Shown here in pieces: positions 16,031-24,160 of a stretch of DNA of 64,000 bases. The stretch comes from Anaerolineales bacterium UBA2200 (GTDB taxonomy: Bacteria; Chloroflexota; Anaerolineae; UBA2200). The notes under the pieces are model-generated. The model did not search any database. It was given only the letters and a program-made list of their open reading frames with translations, and had not been told where the DNA came from. The position numbers and the translations under genes were made by a program. Position 1 is the first letter of the stretch; every line of letters starts with the position of its first letter. Location: NCBI GenBank assembly GCA_002327925.1, contig DCVA01000043.1, forward strand, positions 1-64,000, in the 5' to 3' direction.

Positions 16031-16993
16031 ATGGCAGACGCGCGAGCTATCGCCAACCAGGTCATCGAGAACGTTGAGAAAGTCATCATCGGCAAACGCG
16101 ATGTGATCGAGCACACAGTCATTTGCCTGTTGTGCCAGGGGCATCTCCTGATTGAAGACGTGCCAGGCGTGGGCAAGACCATGCTTGCCAAGTCTCTGGC
16201 GCGTTCGGTGGGTTGCACCTTCAAGCGTATCCAGTTCACCCCGGACCTTCTGCCCAGCGATGTGACCGGTGTGTCCGTGTTCAACGAAAAGACACGCGAG
16301 TTCGAGTACCGTGCGGGTCCCATCCTGTCGCAGATCGTCCTGACTGACGAGATCAACCGGGCAACGCCCAAGACGCAATCCGCGCTTCTTGAGGCGATGG
16401 AGGAGCGGCAGGTGACCGTGGACGGAGTCTCCTATGCGACGCCCACCCCCTTCCTGGTCATGGCGACGCAGAACCCGATCGAATACGAGGGCACTTTTCC
16501 GCTGCCGGAGGCCCAGCTTGACCGCTTTATGATGCGCGTGCACCTGGGCCACCCAGAGCCAGCCGATGAAATCAAGATCCTTGAAGCTCAGCAGTACCAG
16601 CACCCGATCGAGGACATCGGTCAGGTGATCACTGCAGAGGAGCTGAAAGCGGCACAGGACGAGGTGAAGAAGGTCTACGTCGATCCACTCGTCAAGGAGT
16701 ACATCGTGGACCTGGTCAACGCCAGCCGCAGGCATCCGGATGTCTATCTTGGGGCAAGCCCTCGTGGGTCTCTGGCGCTTTTCAAGACGGCTCAGGCCAG
16801 AGCGCTGCTACAGGGCCGCGATTATGCGACGCCGGATGACGTGAAGGCGCTGGCTCAGGAGACCCTGGCCCATCGTCTGATCATCGGCCCTGCTGCTCGG
16901 ATCAAGGATGTCGACCAGCGCGCGGTCCTCGACGAGCTGCTGCGGTCTGTGCCTGTTCCCGGTACACGAGTTCGGGCGGGGCGCGCATCGTGA
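16031..16993 (+). CDS. MoxR family AAA+ ATPase
   Basis: A 320-aa ATPase. Walker A is DVPGVGKTMLAKSLA, Walker B VLTDEINRA, sensor 1 ATQNPIEYEGTFPLPEAQLDRF, and the C-terminal lid ends SPRGSLALFKTAQARALLQGRDYATPDDV. MoxR ATPases act as chaperones for maturation of complexes that often contain von Willebrand-type proteins. GGAGG at 16021-16025 fixes the start. The stop overlaps the GTG of the DUF58 gene by 4 bp, the classic MoxR-DUF58 pair. Confidence 0.95.
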   Translation: MADARAIANQVIENVEKVIIGKRDVIEHTVICLLCQGHLLIEDVPGVGKTMLAKSLARSVGCTFKRIQFTPDLLPSDVTGVSVFNEKTREFEYRAGPILSQIVLTDEINRATPKTQSALLEAMEERQVTVDGVSYATPTPFLVMATQNPIEYEGTFPLPEAQLDRFMMRVHLGHPEPADEIKILEAQQYQHPIEDIGQVITAEELKAAQDEVKKVYVDPLVKEYIVDLVNASRRHPDVYLGASPRGSLALFKTAQARALLQGRDYATPDDVKALAQETLAHRLIIGPAARIKDVDQRAVLDELLRSVPVPGTRVRAGRAS

Positions 16994-18252
16994 AACGGGG
17001 CTGGCTGGTCGTTCTGGCCCTTCTGGCCGTGTCCTTTGTCGAGGCCATGGCCACAGGTCGTGCCCTGTGGTTCAATCTGCTGTACCTGTTCACGGCGGTG
17101 CTGCTCGTCTCCTATGTCTGGGCCTGGTCCAACGTGAGCGGTTTGCAGCTGGTGCGACAGACACGCAGCCAGCGCAGCCAGGTGGGGGAGATCGTCGAGG
17201 AACGCTTCCTTGTGCGCAATCGTGGCCTGCTGCCCAAGCTGTGGGTGGAGGTTCGCGACCATTCCGATCTGCCGGAACACCATGCCTCCCGGGTCGTGAA
17301 CTCGCTTGGCGGGCACCGATCGCGGGGCTGGGCCGTGAGCACCGTGTGTCGGCGCCGGGGTCGCTTCACTCTTGGGCCGGTCACCCTCACCAGCAGCGAC
17401 CCTTTCGGCCTCTTTGAGAAGCGCAGAACGATCAGTGCCACCTCATCGATGGTGGTCTATCCCTTCACCGTGGAGCTCGAGCACTTTCGGCTGCCCAGCG
17501 GCGAGCTTCCGGGCGGAGGCGCGATGGGCCGTCGTACCCACTATGTGACTACGAACGTGAGTGGCATTCGAGACTACTTTCCAGGAGACAGCTTTAACCG
17601 GATCCATTGGCCCTCCACCGCTCGGACCGGCCGGCTCATCGTAAAGGAGTTCGAGCTGGATCCGACCGCTGATGTGTACCTATTCCTGGACATGCAGGGG
17701 TCGGTGCAGGCGGACCGCCTCTGGGAGCCGCCGGCGGATGGTGTGCAGCCGCTGTGGCCTACACGCCCCCGCCTGGCACCATCGACGGAGGAGTACGGTG
17801 TGGCCATTGCGGCTTCGCTGGCGAGGCATTTCCTGGCGCACAACCGGGCGGTGGGATTCGTTTCCTACGGTCAGGGGAGAGAGGCCACACAGGCCGATCG
17901 TGGCGAACGGCAGTTGACCAAGCTGATGGAGACTCTGGCGGTGATCCGCGCCCTCGGCAAGGTTCCCATGGCACAGGTGCTCGCGGCAGAGGGCAAGGCT
18001 CTCGGACGCAACACGTCGGTAGTGGTGATCACTCCGTCGGATGACATCAAGTGGGTCGACAGACTGCGCGACCTCAGGCGCCGAGGGATCCGCGGTCTCG
18101 GCATCGTACTCGACCCGGTCAGCTTTGGCCGTCCGGCAAACGTGGATGGATTGTTAGCCGCTCTGCGGCAGAACGGTATACGCTCGTATCGGGTGCGGGA
18201 AGGCGATGCTCTGGCCGCAGCGCTTACGTCTCCGCCCGGCGACTGGGTTTGA
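16990..18252 (+). CDS. DUF58 domain membrane-anchored protein
   Basis: A 420-aa protein with two N-terminal hydrophobic helices (LVVLALLAVSFVEAMA and LLYLFTAVLLVSYVWAW). The DUF58 core around DYFPGDSFNRIHWPSTARTG follows (family YxPGDxxRxIHWxxxART). The VWA-like region after it starts VYLFLDMQGS. DUF58 proteins are partners of MoxR ATPases. It is translationally coupled to the upstream gene, and transcription of the pair probably ends before the promoter at 18273. Confidence 0.92.
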   Translation: MKRGWLVVLALLAVSFVEAMATGRALWFNLLYLFTAVLLVSYVWAWSNVSGLQLVRQTRSQRSQVGEIVEERFLVRNRGLLPKLWVEVRDHSDLPEHHASRVVNSLGGHRSRGWAVSTVCRRRGRFTLGPVTLTSSDPFGLFEKRRTISATSSMVVYPFTVELEHFRLPSGELPGGGAMGRRTHYVTTNVSGIRDYFPGDSFNRIHWPSTARTGRLIVKEFELDPTADVYLFLDMQGSVQADRLWEPPADGVQPLWPTRPRLAPSTEEYGVAIAASLARHFLAHNRAVGFVSYGQGREATQADRGERQLTKLMETLAVIRALGKVPMAQVLAAEGKALGRNTSVVVITPSDDIKWVDRLRDLRRRGIRGLGIVLDPVSFGRPANVDGLLAALRQNGIRSYRVREGDALAAALTSPPGDWV

Positions 18253-18272
18253 GTTGGGCGGTGCCGGGACGG

Positions 18273-18301
18273 TTGTACCGGTCGCACGTATGTGCTAAAA
18301 T
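18273..18301 (+). promoter_or_regulatory. promoter of a predicted leaderless mRNA
   Basis: TTGTAC (18273-18278) and TAAAAT (18296-18301) with a 17-bp spacer; the ATG of the next gene is at 18308, 6 bp after the -10 box. No Shine-Dalgarno sequence fits between. Transcription is therefore predicted to start at or next to the A of the ATG. Confidence 0.6.
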
Positions 18302-18307
18302 GACCTC

Positions 18308-19954
18308 ATGCCAGAACTGAGTTCCGTACTGCAGCGCCTCGGAGTGCAAATCGGGACAAAGCGAATCTACTCCGCTGGCGGTGCAAGGCATGGACCGGGC
18401 GATACCGATCCGCGCCATAGCAGCGCGCCGGAGTGGATCTCCAGTCCGCCGCACCGGGTCCCCATCGAATCCGTGGTTCCGGGCGAGGTCGTCTCCACGC
18501 CGGTCGGGCCATGCTTCGTTTCCGAGTCTCGCTTCCCGCTCGACCACATTCATGCCGGACAACCGTTGTCTGTGCTGCAAGCTGGGGAGCATGCCTCTCG
18601 CCACCTGGTGCAGCTGTCCGGGGACGAGCGTCTGGGTGATCTCGACCTGCGCTCAGCCATCTTTTTCGATATTGAAACCACGGGACTGGGCATCGGCGCG
18701 GGCATGTATGCCTTCCTGGTGGGCTTTGGCACGTTTGAGGACGGCGAGTTCTGCCTGCGGCAGTACTTTATGCGCGACTATGGCGAGGAAGAGGCGTTGC
18801 TCTACTTGCTCGACGCGCAGATGCGCCGATTCGACGGCTGGGTCAGTTTCAACGGAAGGTGTTTCGATCTGCCCGTGCTGCAATCCCGTTTTGTTTGCGG
18901 ACGCCGGGAGATGCCCCTGGCTCAGGCGCCGCATCTGGATCTGCTGTATCCGGCGAGGAAACTCTGGCGCAAGAGGCTGACCTCCTGCCGCCTTTCCTCC
19001 CTGGAAGCGGGGGTGCTCGGTGCACCCCGGCTTGACGACGTTCCAGGCTGGGCGATTCCGGATCTCTACTTCGACTACGTGCGCTACGGGCAGGTGGAGC
19101 CGCTCAAGCCGGTCTTTCATCACAATGCACTTGACATCCTCTCGCTGGTCGCTCTGACTGCGAGGGCCAATGCCCTCCTCGGACTCCCCTCGAGCGAGGA
19201 AGTGGAGCACACGGAAGATCTGTACAGTCTGGCACTGGTGTACGACTCGCTGGGCGAGACGGAAGAGGCCCGGCAGGCTTATGAAGCAGCCCTGGCCAGG
19301 GGACTGGCTTCGAACCTGCAGGTGGAGGCCCTGAGGCGGCTTTCTGCCCTGTACAAGCGCACGGGTCGGGAGAATCGTGCAGCCCACATCTGGCGTACAC
19401 TGCAGAAGGCAGGCGACATCGAGGCCTACCTCCAACTGGCGATCTACCATGAGCATCACCTGCGCGATCCTCGCGGCGCAGCGACGTTGGTCGGTCAGGC
19501 CCTGGAGATGGGCATTGAGGCGCTGCCCAAGCGCGGTGAGTGCTCACCCGAGTCGCTCAAGCGCCGGATGCGCCGCCTGCGAAAGAAGCTGGGCGAGGAG
19601 GGTCTACCGATGCCGCACATCGATTCATACTCCTTCGGCAGGATCAGCGTTGGCGGACGCTCGTACACGGCGGATCTGCTGATCGTGCCGGGCGGGGTTC
19701 GCCCAGGGTGGCGCAGGGCCAAGAGCCATGAGCTGTGCGAAGAGGATCTATTGGAGGCGTTGGAGTCCAAACCCGCGGTGCTGGTGGTTGGCACAGGCAA
19801 CATGGGGCGGATGTCCGTTCCCGAGGCCACGCTCAGCTACCTCGCGCAACATGGGATTCGTTTCGAGGCGCTGCCCACGGCTGCCGCGTGCCAGAGATAC
19901 AACGAGCTGGCGCAGAAAGAGCAGGCAGCGGCGGCGCTGCACCTGACTTGCTGA
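18308..19954 (+). CDS. YprB-like RNase H-fold nuclease with TPR region and MTH938-like C-terminal domain
   Basis: A 548-aa protein with three parts. Residues about 115-285 form a DnaQ-like exonuclease fold: FFDIETTGLG (D-x-E), VSFNGRCFDLPVLQSR, and FHHNALDILSLVAL (terminal Asp). Residues about 295-410 are TPR-like helices (EDLYSLALVYDSLGETEEARQAYEAAL). Residues about 435-548 (SYSFGRISVGGRSYTADLLIVPGGV through KPAVLVVGTGNMGRMSVPEAT) match the MTH938/AAMDC (DUF498) fold normally found as a stand-alone protein of about 120 aa. The fusion is unusual. The N-terminal 110 residues are unassigned. Confidence 0.85.
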   Translation: MPELSSVLQRLGVQIGTKRIYSAGGARHGPGDTDPRHSSAPEWISSPPHRVPIESVVPGEVVSTPVGPCFVSESRFPLDHIHAGQPLSVLQAGEHASRHLVQLSGDERLGDLDLRSAIFFDIETTGLGIGAGMYAFLVGFGTFEDGEFCLRQYFMRDYGEEEALLYLLDAQMRRFDGWVSFNGRCFDLPVLQSRFVCGRREMPLAQAPHLDLLYPARKLWRKRLTSCRLSSLEAGVLGAPRLDDVPGWAIPDLYFDYVRYGQVEPLKPVFHHNALDILSLVALTARANALLGLPSSEEVEHTEDLYSLALVYDSLGETEEARQAYEAALARGLASNLQVEALRRLSALYKRTGRENRAAHIWRTLQKAGDIEAYLQLAIYHEHHLRDPRGAATLVGQALEMGIEALPKRGECSPESLKRRMRRLRKKLGEEGLPMPHIDSYSFGRISVGGRSYTADLLIVPGGVRPGWRRAKSHELCEEDLLEALESKPAVLVVGTGNMGRMSVPEATLSYLAQHGIRFEALPTAAACQRYNELAQKEQAAAALHLTC

Positions 19955-20029
19955 CGATGAAGCCGCGCGGGATCAAGTCCGCTCTGTCTCCCTCAGTCTC
20001 GCATTCTGAGGCACAGACCCGGCGAGCGG

Positions 20030-21352
20030 TTACTGCTTCATGCGCTCCATGTACTCCTGGATGACGGGGAGCGCAGTGAGCTTTTCGTAGAAAAAGTTGT
20101 TCACCAGGTTGATGACCTCGGCGCGGGCCGCTTCCCCCTCTGGCACCAGTGCCTCACCACTGCGCTGTTTGGTCAGGCTCTCACGCAGCCGCAGGAGGTA
20201 GCGCACGATTTCCTCTTCCTTCGGTCCCTCGAGGGTCTTGATGACTTCCAGTATCAGGTCGTCTGTCTGGTTGAGAACATAATCCATCGGGATGCTCGAG
20301 CCAGGGTGAGTGGCGTCGTCCACCGTGCGGATCAGCGACCACACCTGATAGAGAACGGTGGTGGGTTCATCGAAAAGCTCGCGCAGGAAGGCTGCCTCAG
20401 GATAGCGACCGGTCAGGCGGAAGATGTTGTACATACGCTTGGCCACTTTGCCATAGTTGATGTCTTTGGTCAGGTACTTTTTGATTTCACGCTCGAGCGC
20501 CTTTACGTAATCGTCCATCGCATCGGCGGACACCTGCTTGGAGAGCTTGGCGAAGATGGGTACGGATGTAGCATCCAGGTACACCTCCTGGAAGTACGGG
20601 TCCAGATAGCCATCCAGGGGAGTGATCTTGCCGTCGGGAGCTTCCCAGGTGACGTCCAGCATATTGCTCGCGTTGGCCAGGTGCCGTCGGGCGGGGTCGG
20701 CAATGACCCAGTCGAGCTTGCACCAGCCTGGTTCCCTGGAGGCGTCCTCCCACGTGACTCTGGCCGCCGTGCCGTCCGGATGAAAACCGTCCAGATAACC
20801 CTTCTCGAGATCGGCGGCGGACCAGGCGATGGGCGAGCCAGCTTTGAGGGTGCGCCCCTCTTTGACCATATCAAAGGGGTAGGAGCCGAACTTGGCTTCG
20901 ATGAACTGATAGGTCGGGCCGCGCAGTTTGCTCAGGGCTTTCTGACGCATGATTCTGGCCAGAATGGCGCAGGCCTCCTCGCGGGTCGGGGCAATGATGT
21001 TGACACGCTCGAAAAAGTCGGCATCGCCGGGATAGGACTGGATCTTGGACTGGGCTGCAGAACCGGAGAGGGCCAGGGCGGTCTCGACCACCCCTGGTTC
21101 GTCGTCGAACTCGACGATGCGGCCGACTTCGCGGAAGTGAGCCAGGTCCTGCGGGCTGAAATCGAGCATGACGATAGAGCTGCCAAAGACGCCGGTGCGC
21201 TCGTCGGTGGTGATCGCATCCATGCCCTCGGCGGCAGCCATGGCGGTCAGCCACTGCATGGCTTCCGCTTCGTCCAGCTCTATGCCCAGGCGCTTGGCCG
21301 AATCAATGATCTGGGACAGGTCGTTGGTGGGGGCGGTCTTCTCAGAGCTCAT
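20030..21352 (-). CDS. conserved-looking protein of unknown function
   Basis: A 440-aa acidic, soluble protein without signal peptide or membrane helices. Regions GVFGSSIVMLDFS and SYPGDADFFERVNI vaguely recall the G-S and D-x-D elements of nucleotidyltransferase folds, but this is weak. The C-terminal 180 residues are helical (EREIKKYLTKDINYGKVAKRMYNIFRLTGRYPEAAFLRELF). ATG 21352 follows GGAGG and has its own promoter (21401-21429). The gene faces away from the HAD-GNAT fusion. I do not recognise the family. Confidence 0.7.
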   Translation of the reverse strand: MSSEKTAPTNDLSQIIDSAKRLGIELDEAEAMQWLTAMAAAEGMDAITTDERTGVFGSSIVMLDFSPQDLAHFREVGRIVEFDDEPGVVETALALSGSAAQSKIQSYPGDADFFERVNIIAPTREEACAILARIMRQKALSKLRGPTYQFIEAKFGSYPFDMVKEGRTLKAGSPIAWSAADLEKGYLDGFHPDGTAARVTWEDASREPGWCKLDWVIADPARRHLANASNMLDVTWEAPDGKITPLDGYLDPYFQEVYLDATSVPIFAKLSKQVSADAMDDYVKALEREIKKYLTKDINYGKVAKRMYNIFRLTGRYPEAAFLRELFDEPTTVLYQVWSLIRTVDDATHPGSSIPMDYVLNQTDDLILEVIKTLEGPKEEEIVRYLLRLRESLTKQRSGEALVPEGEAARAEVINLVNNFFYEKLTALPVIQEYMERMKQ

Positions 21353-21400
21353 ACGGTCCTCCTAGGGAAGGAATTCGGTCTAGCCTGCAGGTGCGGAATC

Positions 21401-21429
21401 ATTATAGCGCCCCACGGCGCGCGATGCAA
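21401..21429 (-). promoter_or_regulatory. promoter of the unknown gene 20030-21352
   Basis: On the minus strand TTGCAT (21429-21424) and TATAAT (21406-21401) are 17 bp apart. It lies back to back with the plus-strand promoter at 21436-21464, leaving only 6 bp between the -35 boxes. Confidence 0.65.
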
Positions 21430-21435
21430 TCGGGT

Positions 21436-21464
21436 TTGACACTGCTGTGGTTAGCCGATATATT
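21436..21464 (+). promoter_or_regulatory. promoter of the HAD-GNAT-GNAT gene
   Basis: TTGACA (21436-21441) and TATATT (21459-21464) with a 17-bp spacer. The leader to ATG 21511 is about 40 nt and carries AAGGAGA. Confidence 0.65.
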
Positions 21465-21510
21465 GACGCGCGACGCGGAGCGCGAGGTGCGTCATCCGGG
21501 AAGGAGAGCG

Positions 21511-23103
21511 ATGGTTCCAGAGCATGGCGTAAAGGCGCTGATCTTTGACGTGGGCGGTGTGCTCATCCGCACCGAGTCACAGGAGCCAAGAAGGAAGCTG
21601 GCGGAGGGACTGGGCATCACGGTCGAGGAGCTCTACGCGCTGGTATTTGCGAGCGAGGAGAGCAGGCGGGTTCAGCTCGGTCAGGCTGGCTATGATGAGG
21701 CATGGGGGGGGCTGGCGCGGCACCTTGGCCTCGATCAACAGTCTCTGGCCGCAGTTCAACGCGAGATGTTCTCGGCAGATCGACTGGATTACGAGCTGGT
21801 CGACTTTATCAGGCGGCAGCGCGGGCAGGTCAAGACGGCGCTGCTGAGCAACGCCGGAAGTGCCTTGCGCGAGACTCTGCGGTCTGAGGGAATCGAGGAT
21901 TGCTTTGACGAGGTGATCATCTCGGCCGAGGTTGGCCTGATGAAGCCGGACCCGGCCATCTTCCGCATCGCGCTCGACAGGCTGGGCGTGGCCCCTGAGG
22001 AGGCAGCGTTCGTCGACGACATGCAGGAGAATGTCGAAGCCGCAACTGAGCTGGGGCTGCTGGGCATCCACTTCACCAGCCGGGCGGCGGTGCTGCAGCA
22101 GTTGCAGGCAGTTCTGCATCCGGAAGGTCCCAAGAACAACAGCGCCGATGAGCCGGCCGTTCAGCCGGATGTTCGAGGCTATCTTGCTGTTGATCTGCCC
22201 GCGCTGGCGCGGCTGATCAATCAGGCGGACCGTTTGGACGACGCTGGCTTTGCCACGACAGAGCAGGCGTTGGCCTACCGATTGGAGGCTCCTGAAACGG
22301 AGCCGGGCAAGAACCTGTTTGTGGCCGCTGTCGACGGCAGCCTGGCCGGGTACATCCTGGTCAACAGGCGGCCAGAACCAGAGCTTGAACGCATCGGGGC
22401 GGTTGGCATCGTGCACCCGGAGTGGCGACGCCGCGGAATCGGTACGGCCCTGATGCTCAGGGCGGAACAGAGGGCGCGGGAAATGGGTTCCGGCAAGCCG
22501 CTCTTTTTGGAGATGGTGGCGCGCGGGCGCGTTTCGGGTGCTGCGGAGCTGGCAGAAGCGTGCGGCCTGAGCGCGGTCCGCTACTTCTTCTACATGCACT
22601 GCGTCGAGCTGGACAACTTGCCGGAACCATGTTTCCCGGCGGGCATCCGCGTTCGTTCCATCGATCCGGAGCGAGACGCGGCGCGCTTTCTGGAGGCGGA
22701 CAACGATGCATTCTCTGACCACTGGGGCTTTGTGGCCACCACGCCCGAGGAGGTCGAGCACTGGCTGCGGTCAACATCATTCCGCGCCGACGACGCGATA
22801 CTGGCCGTAGACGAGCAGGACCGCATCGCTGGTTTCTGCCTGCTGACCTTTCCAGAGGTGGAGGTAGAGATGCAGGCCAGCAACCCACCGCTGGTCGACG
22901 ACCTTGGAGTCCTCCGCGCCTATCGCAGAAAAGGAATCGGGAGAGCTTTGCTCCTCGCCGGTATGCGGCGTGTGCATTCACTGGGGTTCAGCAAGGTCGC
23001 GCTGGCGGTCGATGCCGACAACCCGAACAAGGCCCTGCGCCTGTATGAGTCGGTTGGTTTTCAGTCCGTGTCTCGCAGCGCTGTCTTTCGAAAGGCCCTG
23101 TGA
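21511..23103 (+). CDS. fusion of a HAD phosphatase with two GNAT acetyltransferase domains
   Basis: A 530-aa protein. Residues 1-205 are a HAD-IA hydrolase: LIFDVGGVLI, ALLSNAG, the Lys in GLMKPDPAIF and AAFVDDMQENVEAA. Here the second Asp of motif I is replaced (DVG instead of DxD), as in haloacid-type or non-phosphatase members. Residues about 225-370 are one GNAT domain (VHPEWRRRGIGTALMLRAEQRA, the acetyl-CoA loop). Residues about 380-530 are a second (VLRAYRRKGIGRALLLAGMRRVHSLG, LAVDADNPNKALRLYESVGF). The duplicated GNAT half resembles mycothiol synthase-type architecture. The next gene encodes another double GNAT, and the start codons follow AAGGAGA and GGGGAGG. Confidence 0.85.
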   Translation: MVPEHGVKALIFDVGGVLIRTESQEPRRKLAEGLGITVEELYALVFASEESRRVQLGQAGYDEAWGGLARHLGLDQQSLAAVQREMFSADRLDYELVDFIRRQRGQVKTALLSNAGSALRETLRSEGIEDCFDEVIISAEVGLMKPDPAIFRIALDRLGVAPEEAAFVDDMQENVEAATELGLLGIHFTSRAAVLQQLQAVLHPEGPKNNSADEPAVQPDVRGYLAVDLPALARLINQADRLDDAGFATTEQALAYRLEAPETEPGKNLFVAAVDGSLAGYILVNRRPEPELERIGAVGIVHPEWRRRGIGTALMLRAEQRAREMGSGKPLFLEMVARGRVSGAAELAEACGLSAVRYFFYMHCVELDNLPEPCFPAGIRVRSIDPERDAARFLEADNDAFSDHWGFVATTPEEVEHWLRSTSFRADDAILAVDEQDRIAGFCLLTFPEVEVEMQASNPPLVDDLGVLRAYRRKGIGRALLLAGMRRVHSLGFSKVALAVDADNPNKALRLYESVGFQSVSRSAVFRKAL

Positions 23104-23162
23104 TGCCGGGAGGCGAACGCCCGTGCTTGAACGCTGCGCCCGAACTGGAGAGGGGAGGACCG

Positions 23163-24113
23163 GTGATCAGGGCAAGGATTCGTGACTTTCGTCGTTCCGA
23201 TGCTCCCCGCCTGGCTCCGCTCGTCTATGCCTGCAACCGCGTCGACGGTTGGGCCTTCCGCGAGACGGTGGAGATCCTGACGCCCGACCAGGCCGACCCG
23301 AGTGTTCCGCCAGAGCAATACTGGCTCGTTGCGGAGAGCGGAGGGAAGCTGGTTGGCCTGGCCGGTCTGGGGCGGGAGACAGGCACCCGGCTGTACGCGC
23401 TGCTATGGGTGGCTCCCGATTGTCGGGGGGGACCCATTGAGGTGGAGCTGATTGAGGGCCTGTGCTCGAAGGCGAAGGGTCTCCCAGAACCCTATCTGGA
23501 TGTTGCCGTCCGTCCCACTCAGTCGACCTACGCCGCCGCACTGGAAAGCGGGCAGGCTTTTACCGTGGTGCGCACATGGTACGTGATGCGCATCGAGCTG
23601 GATAGGGACCTGCCGCCGCCCTTCTATCCGCGGGGAGTGACCGTTCGTTCCTTTGCCGGCGCCCAGGATGAAGCGATGCTCACCACGCTGATCCACGACT
23701 GCTTCTGGGATCACTGGGGCGAAGGAACGCACACTCTTGAAGACACCCGTTACGGCGTGCAACTGCCCGGCTTCGACCCTCAATTGCTGCTGGTGGCCGA
23801 GCGTGACCGGCAGCCCCTGGGGTACGTCTGGAGCTGGACCAACGAGCCCCGCACGGCGGTGGCAGGCCGAAGTTGTGCCTACATAGGAGACCTTGGCGTT
23901 CGTGCCGCGTTTCGACGGCAGGGCCTGGGAAGGGCGCTGCTGTTGCAGTCGTTGCGTGATTTGAAGGCGCGAGGCATGGGCGCGGCAGAACTGGACATGG
24001 ACGGTCCAAACGAAAACGCCAGGCGCCTGTACGAGTCGGTAGGGTTCTACCCCTATCAAGAGGTGCGCTGGTACCGCAGAGAGCTTCGCGACGAGACCGA
24101 GGGCAAGAAGTAG
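23163..24113 (+). CDS. tandem-domain GNAT acetyltransferase (mycothiol-synthase-like architecture)
   Basis: A 316-aa protein with two GNAT folds. The N-terminal one (about 1-150) is degenerate. The C-terminal one has IGDLGVRAAFRRQGLGRALLLQSLRDLKARGMG and MDGPNENARRLYESVGF. The architecture resembles MshD, but similar double-GNAT proteins exist without mycothiol, so the substrate is unknown. The GTG at 23163 is preceded by GGGGAGG; an upstream GTG at 23100 overlaps the previous gene's stop but has no such site. It is probably co-transcribed with the HAD-GNAT-GNAT gene. Confidence 0.85.
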   Translation: MIRARIRDFRRSDAPRLAPLVYACNRVDGWAFRETVEILTPDQADPSVPPEQYWLVAESGGKLVGLAGLGRETGTRLYALLWVAPDCRGGPIEVELIEGLCSKAKGLPEPYLDVAVRPTQSTYAAALESGQAFTVVRTWYVMRIELDRDLPPPFYPRGVTVRSFAGAQDEAMLTTLIHDCFWDHWGEGTHTLEDTRYGVQLPGFDPQLLLVAERDRQPLGYVWSWTNEPRTAVAGRSCAYIGDLGVRAAFRRQGLGRALLLQSLRDLKARGMGAAELDMDGPNENARRLYESVGFYPYQEVRWYRRELRDETEGKK

Positions 24114-24160
24114 TTGCCACAGCATGCCCGGAGCGTGCTGGCGGATCTAGGCGCGCGTCG

